8,597 bases of DNA. Origin: Spirochaetaceae bacterium. GTDB lineage: Bacteria; Spirochaetota; Spirochaetia; Treponematales; Breznakiellaceae. The notes below the pieces were generated by a model that saw only the letters and a program-made list of their open reading frames with translations, made no database searches and had not been told where the DNA came from. Location of the stretch: assembly GCA_031265025.1 (NCBI GenBank), contig JAISDF010000107.1:1-8597 (forward strand), given 5' to 3'. A program made the translations under genes and the position numbers. Every line of letters begins with the position of its first letter. The first letter of the stretch is position 1. This document shows, one piece after another, positions 4,615 to 8,597 of the stretch.

Positions 4615-7323
4615 TCATTTCTCTGTAAGGTTGCGCACGCCGTCCCAGCCGGGCGGCGGGGGGGCGCTGATAAAGGCGGCGCAGTTCGCAAGAAAAACCC
4701 TGGAGGGCCTGTCGTCTTCGTATACCGAAAGCAGGTTCTCAAAGGCGCTTTTGGCCGCCTTAAAATCCTGTTGCTCAAAAAGGTCGAGGGCCTTGTGAAA
4801 GCGGTCTACCCTGTCAAGCACGCCGCTTTCCGCGTTTTCCCTGAGGCACAGTACTTCCCGGAGCCTGATCGGTTCATTGATGCCCACGACCCTGACCCGG
4901 TCAAGCCTGCGGGTAACAAAGGCGTCATTGGTTTCCCGTATGGTTTCGTCCGAGGTGAGTATCCAGGTGCCGTACTGCTTGTTGACCCCTTCAAGCCTGG
5001 CCGCGAGATTTACCTCATTGCCCATAACGGTGTAGTCCATTTTCTGGTCGGTGCCCATATTGCCGACTACCATGTTCCCGGTATTGATCCCTATGCGGGT
5101 CAGGAGGGGAGAGACAGTCATGCCTTCTTTAAGGAAAGACTCGTTGAGTTCCTTTTCTATGCGCTTCATGGTAATGGCCGCCCGGCAGGCCCTCACGGCA
5201 TGGTCGCTCAAGTCCACGGGGGCGCCGAAAAAGGCCATGATGGCGTCGCCTTCAAATTTGTCGATGGTTCCCATTTCTCCCAAAACAGTATTGCTCATCC
5301 GGGAGAGGTATTGGTTGAGGAGCTTTACCAGGTCTTCGGGGTCGAGTTTTTCCGAAATGGTGGAAAAGCCCTGTATGTCGGTAAAGAGTACGGTGAGGTG
5401 TTTTTTTGTGCCGCCGAGATTCAGCCGTGAAGGATCGCTGATGATTTCTTCTACCACCGCGCCGGAAAGATAGGTCGAGAAGGCCTTGCGTATAAAGCTC
5501 TTTTCCTGTTCAGAGCCGATAAAGGCTATGGCTTCCCGCACGATGACCGCGATGATGAGGGCTATACAGGGAAGGAGGGGGGCAAAGTAGATTCCGGTTG
5601 TTCTAAAGAGAAGCAGGGAGATTCCGGCGATAACAAAGGCGGCGCTAAAGCCGAATGCGGTGCGCAGGCCCGGTTTGAAGCGGCTTATGAGTATGATCAC
5701 CAGGGGAACAAAGAGCAGGGTAAGGGCTATACCCCACCAGGGTGAAAGCCAGACGAGGAAGGAACCGGAAAGTATGGTATCCAGGACCACCGCATGGGTG
5801 CCTACATTGACATACTCGCCCGAGAAGGGATTGACGCCTATATCGGTGGTACCCGTATCGACCCGGCCCACGACGCAGATTTTTCCCGCTATGGTTTCTT
5901 CTATTTTTTCCCGGTAGAACAGTATATTTTCATACGCCGTTCTCGCGTTGTTGAGGTTGGCTTCGATGTAGCGTATCTCCTCGTCCATGCCGCTGGTCTG
6001 TTCGGAATTGTCCCGTAACATTTCGATAAGCGATTCACCTCCCCCCCCCTCAAAAAAGAGGGCGGCCATATCGCGGAAACCGGCCATAAGGTCTATATAG
6101 CGGTCAAATTCCTGTTCCGAGCTTTCGCTTACCGCGTAACGCCGCGCCTCGGAAGCGTCCTGATAGGAGACGAGCATATCCTCGAGCAACCTGTAGGTTT
6201 CATAGTAAACGGGAATATCAAGAAAAGGATCCATAAGGGACGGGTTGAAAAATTTAAAGAGGCTCTCGTAAAGATCGCCTTCGCTTTCTTCCAGATTCGA
6301 AAGGGTAGCAAAGGAAAGATGAGTATAGCTCCCGAAGTAATCCGTTTTCGGCCAGTCAAGAAGCATGCGGCCGTCTTTGTCCAGGGGTATGGAAATATCC
6401 TTTTGGCTTCCGTCAGGGAGACGGGCTCCTTCGAGGGTGAGCTTTCCCGGTTCCAGGCTAATGCCCGGAGAGCCGAGCATGAAAACCAGGGGGGCAAAGG
6501 CAAGCTGGCCGTACCAGTGGCCGTTGATTTCCCTGACCAGGGGAATACGCCGCCTTACGCCGTCAGGATCAATCTGGACATTGGTAAAACCGGCGCCCTC
6601 GACAGATTCGGCAAACTGGGGTATGGGGCTGAGTACGTCAAGAAAATTCCCCCGGGGAACGATACCTGAGGTCTTTACCGGATAGGAAAAACGCTCTTCG
6701 GCATAGGCGCGGCGCTCTCCCTGTTCCCCTGAGAGCGGCGAGGGCCTGAGATTGACAGTCCCCCAGGTATGGCCGAAAAGAGCCGAACTTGACGCCAGAT
6801 AGGCGTCATTGTCACGGGCAAGGGTGCTGGTCCGGGCCAGCAGGGTTTCCATTTCTGTGTTGATTATGTCCCTAAGGTCTCCGGCGTACTCAAGGACATC
6901 AGCGACGCCGATCCTGTTGTCGCCGAGGGCGCCGAAAAGATCCCCCACATAGCTGTCTATGGTCATAAAGGACTGCCCGAAATCAGACCTGAGACCCTGG
7001 CGGAAGTAGAGCTCGTCAAGCCCCGAAGGGCTTTTATCAATATATTCAATATCGAAGATAGCCGCCTTGACCCCGTATTCCTTGAGGCGGAGCAGGCCGT
7101 CGCCCATGACCGCCCTGGGCCAGGGGAAGACGCCTATATGGGCTATGGCTTCGTCGTCAATATCAAGAAACGCCACAGTATCAAGGCGGGACCTGTCCGG
7201 CCTGAAATTAAGGAAGACATCATAAGTCCGTGATTCAAGAAAGGTAAAAGCCCCTGTCAGTGAGAGCAGGGAGAATAAAACCGCTGAGCCAAGGGCCGGA
7301 AGAAGGTACTGTTTTCGCTGCAT
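4615..7323 (-). CDS. CHASE2-domain class III adenylate/guanylate cyclase
   Basis: This 902-residue membrane protein should make cyclic AMP (less likely cGMP) in response to an extracytoplasmic signal. In order: helix (about 7-25); a long CHASE2 sensor (about 30-520) starting ESRTYDVFLNFRPDR and ending GKICVVGRVDTGTTDIGVNP then GTHAVVLDTILSG; three helices (about 527-547, 555-575, 578-600); the cyclase domain (about 640-825); and a TPR-like tail ending PPPPGWDGVRNLTEK, commonly seen behind such cyclases. Metal-binding Asp649 (LFTDIQGF) and Asp693 (FEGD), base-selecting Lys689 and Thr765, and transition-state Asn772 and Arg776 are all present. The Lys/Thr pair is the class IIIb pattern. The sensor is enlarged by a Glu-rich, probably coiled-coil insert (about 345-470) that contains a G9 tract. 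I chose the ATG at 7323 because the protein then begins just before helix 1. A GTG at 7389 would add 22 unlikely residues. Neither has a clear ribosome site, so coupling to lnt or leaderless translation is likely. Confidence 0.92.
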   Translation of the reverse strand: MQRKQYLLPALGSAVLFSLLSLTGAFTFLESRTYDVFLNFRPDRSRLDTVAFLDIDDEAIAHIGVFPWPRAVMGDGLLRLKEYGVKAAIFDIEYIDKSPSGLDELYFRQGLRSDFGQSFMTIDSYVGDLFGALGDNRIGVADVLEYAGDLRDIINTEMETLLARTSTLARDNDAYLASSSALFGHTWGTVNLRPSPLSGEQGERRAYAEERFSYPVKTSGIVPRGNFLDVLSPIPQFAESVEGAGFTNVQIDPDGVRRRIPLVREINGHWYGQLAFAPLVFMLGSPGISLEPGKLTLEGARLPDGSQKDISIPLDKDGRMLLDWPKTDYFGSYTHLSFATLSNLEESEGDLYESLFKFFNPSLMDPFLDIPVYYETYRLLEDMLVSYQDASEARRYAVSESSEQEFDRYIDLMAGFRDMAALFFEGGGGESLIEMLRDNSEQTSGMDEEIRYIEANLNNARTAYENILFYREKIEETIAGKICVVGRVDTGTTDIGVNPFSGEYVNVGTHAVVLDTILSGSFLVWLSPWWGIALTLLFVPLVIILISRFKPGLRTAFGFSAAFVIAGISLLLFRTTGIYFAPLLPCIALIIAVIVREAIAFIGSEQEKSFIRKAFSTYLSGAVVEEIISDPSRLNLGGTKKHLTVLFTDIQGFSTISEKLDPEDLVKLLNQYLSRMSNTVLGEMGTIDKFEGDAIMAFFGAPVDLSDHAVRACRAAITMKRIEKELNESFLKEGMTVSPLLTRIGINTGNMVVGNMGTDQKMDYTVMGNEVNLAARLEGVNKQYGTWILTSDETIRETNDAFVTRRLDRVRVVGINEPIRLREVLCLRENAESGVLDRVDRFHKALDLFEQQDFKAAKSAFENLLSVYEDDRPSRVFLANCAAFISAPPPPGWDGVRNLTEK
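6041..6049 (-). repeat. G9 homopolymer inside the cyclase coding sequence
   Basis: On the coding strand a T6 run, GA, then nine G encode Phe-Phe-Glu-Gly-Gly-Gly-Gly at residues 423-429. Adding one G gives codons ending AGG TGA, a stop right after the tract. Losing one G leads to a TAG about 45 codons on. Either slip removes the membrane bundle and cyclase domain. Tracts of this length are well known as slipped-strand phase-variation sites in spirochaetes and other bacteria, but variation here is not shown by a single sequence. Confidence 0.6.
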
Positions 7324-8597
7324 GATGCACAGTATACCGGATAAAAGGCGCCCGAAACAAGCATGGCGCAGAACAGTATCCCGCAGCACAGGGGAAACCA
7401 GTCGCCCAGCGTAGCGTACACGGTGGCCCGCGCGGGAACCTGTACCGGTATTTCGGCGGCAAGGCTGGCCGCCTCAAAGCAGGGGAGTGAGGCGAGGACC
7501 CTGCCTTCGGCGTTTATCACCGCGCTGAGACCCGAATTGGTCGAGCGCACCAGAACACGGCGGTTTTCCACGGTCCTGAACCGGGCCGCGGCGAGGTGTT
7601 GTATTTCGGCGGACTCGCGTCTGGACCATGAATCATTGGTGAGGTTGATGAGTATATCCGCCCCGTTCCTGAAAAAATCCCCGCACAGCTTCCCAAAGGC
7701 GTCTTCAAAACAAATGGGAGTTCCGAAGCGCAGCGTCTTGCCCCCTCCCAGGGGAAGTTCCATAACCGACGGGTCTTTCCCCGCTTCCCAGCCGCCTTCA
7801 AAGCCAATGATATTCCGCATGAAAGAAAGCATCCAGGGTTTATCGCCAAAGGGTATTGCTTCGGCAAAGGGGACCAGATGCTGTTTGGCGTAGGAAGATA
7901 TAAGTTCGCCTTCGGGACTGATCAGGACAGCCCCGTTAAAGGCCGTATACCGCTCCCAGTCATTCACCAGCGGCGCTCCGGTAAGGAGATATACATTTTT
8001 CTCTTTAAGGAAAGGAAGCAGGGGCATATTTTCGGGGTTTTTCGTAAAAAAACTCCGGTATTCCTCAAAGGGCCTGGCAAGCAGGGTTTCTGACCAGACT
8101 ATCATGATGGGGACCGCGGCTTCGGCTGCCTCCGGCATCGAGGTTTCAATCTTTGGGTATCTCAAATACTCATGGTATGTATCGTATCCCTCGCCGCTCA
8201 GCCTCATGGCCTCGGAAAGGGCGCCAAGTTCACTGCCGTTCCAGGCGTCGGCGTTGTGCTGAACCAGGAGCAGGGGGACTGTTTCCCGTACCGGAACAGG
8301 ATGGGCAAGCCGGTATGCCCCGTAAACCAGTACCAGGCCAAAGAGCGCGAACCAAAAACAGACCAGCGAGGCCAGCGCGCCGGGACCTCTGCCGCCGGGA
8401 CTTCTGTCAGCTCTATTATATAGAAGCTCCCGTAAAAATCCCCGGCCTCTTGCGCGGGCGGCCACGGACTTGTCCGGGAAACTGACACCCCGCGCGGCCA
8501 GAATCAGTTCGGCGCAGAGCGATGAGGAAAGGGCCAGAAGAAAACTCAAACCCCAGGGGCCGGTAAAATCGGCAATCTGTATCACGCGGGGATAATT
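7257..8597 (-). CDS. lnt: Apolipoprotein N-acyltransferase, N-terminal part beyond the window edge
   Basis: Lnt adds the third acyl chain to the N-terminal cysteine of lipoproteins at the outer face of the cytoplasmic membrane. The reading frame is open to the right edge (Asn-Tyr-Pro-Arg precede the GTG codon at 8585). IQIADFTGPWGLSFLLAL is an internal Lnt segment, so about the first third of the protein is missing here and the GTG at 8585 is not the true start. Counting from that codon, helices lie at about 12-31 and 70-92, the nitrilase-like catalytic domain at about 102-380, and a last helix at about 397-416. The catalytic triad is intact: Glu166 (IVWSETLL), Lys234 (YAKQHLVPF) and Cys292 (TPICFEDAF). 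LINLTNDSW (312-320) is also conserved. After the last helix comes an unusual Cys- and Ser-containing tail of about 25 residues that shares 67 bases, in another frame, with the start of the cyclase gene. The two genes are probably cotranscribed. Confidence 0.93.
   Translation of the reverse strand, partial: NYPRVIQIADFTGPWGLSFLLALSSSLCAELILAARGVSFPDKSVAARARGRGFLRELLYNRADRSPGGRGPGALASLVCFWFALFGLVLVYGAYRLAHPVPVRETVPLLLVQHNADAWNGSELGALSEAMRLSGEGYDTYHEYLRYPKIETSMPEAAEAAVPIMIVWSETLLARPFEEYRSFFTKNPENMPLLPFLKEKNVYLLTGAPLVNDWERYTAFNGAVLISPEGELISSYAKQHLVPFAEAIPFGDKPWMLSFMRNIIGFEGGWEAGKDPSVMELPLGGGKTLRFGTPICFEDAFGKLCGDFFRNGADILINLTNDSWSRRESAEIQHLAAARFRTVENRRVLVRSTNSGLSAVINAEGRVLASLPCFEAASLAAEIPVQVPARATVYATLGDWFPLCCGILFCAMLVSGAFYPVYCASCSENSTFFRPLAQRFYSPCSH
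7331..7360 (-). promoter_or_regulatory. Possible internal promoter for the cyclase within the end of lnt
   Basis: On the minus strand TTGTTT (7355-7360) and TATACT (7331-7336) are 18 bases apart. The expected transcript start falls at or next to the ATG at 7323, so any mRNA from it would be leaderless. The start codon itself lies in an 11-base palindrome (7319-7329). The -35 match is weak and this is a suggestion only. Confidence 0.25.

Noticed and set aside
4658..4664. G7 run near the end of the cyclase gene as a second slippage site
   Set aside because: It encodes the Pro-rich tail motif PPPPGWDG that is common in these cyclases, is shorter, and a slip would affect only the last residues.
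4771..5430. A 219-codon open frame on the plus strand opposite the cyclase domain
   Set aside because: It is the complement of the conserved catalytic and tail region of the cyclase; its product has no recognisable domain and the minus frame carries all the motifs.

Overview
The window reads like a chromosomal stretch of a free-living or gut-associated spirochaete, possibly of the Treponema/Spirochaeta kind. This is inferred from gene content: a CHASE2-type class III cyclase with a TPR-like tail, a Cache-like hybrid histidine kinase, and a dedicated biotin ECF transporter. Frequent ATA, AGG and CGG codons in moderately GC-rich DNA fit but do not prove it. There is no rRNA, tRNA, IS element, CRISPR array or prophage gene. 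Both ends cut through genes.

Layout. On the minus strand from 1901 down to the left edge lies a tight three-gene biotin-uptake operon: bioY (substrate-binding membrane protein), an ECF-type ATPase (bioM-like) and an ECF T component (bioN-like, cut at base 1). Successive genes overlap by 8 and 16 bases. An AT-rich intergenic region of about 140 bases (1902-2040) holds a perfect 27-bp palindrome (1977-2003) plus a third tandem half-site (1967-1976). A consensus TATAAT on one strand and TATTAT on the other sit at its centre. This looks like a shared operator and divergent promoter for bioY and for the gene on the other side.

That gene (2041-4590, plus strand) encodes an 849-residue hybrid histidine kinase: two membrane helices, Cache-like sensor, HAMP-like linker, PAS-like domain, HisKA, HATPase and receiver. 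All catalytic motifs are intact. It has no partner regulator in the window. It ends only 24 bases from the convergent end of the next gene.

The right half is a minus-strand pair. lnt (apolipoprotein N-acyltransferase, truncated at the right edge) comes first. A CHASE2 adenylate/guanylate cyclase (4615-7323) follows, its start lying 67 bases inside lnt in another frame. The cyclase is a class IIIb enzyme with complete catalytic residues. Its sensor region carries a G9 homopolymer where gain or loss of one base would cut off the catalytic domain.

Taken together, the window links nutrient uptake (biotin), envelope maturation (lipoprotein acylation) and two membrane-spanning signalling proteins. 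All individual families are known. The most unusual signals are the symmetric divergent promoter/operator, the G9 tract in the cyclase, and the long lnt-cyclase overlap.
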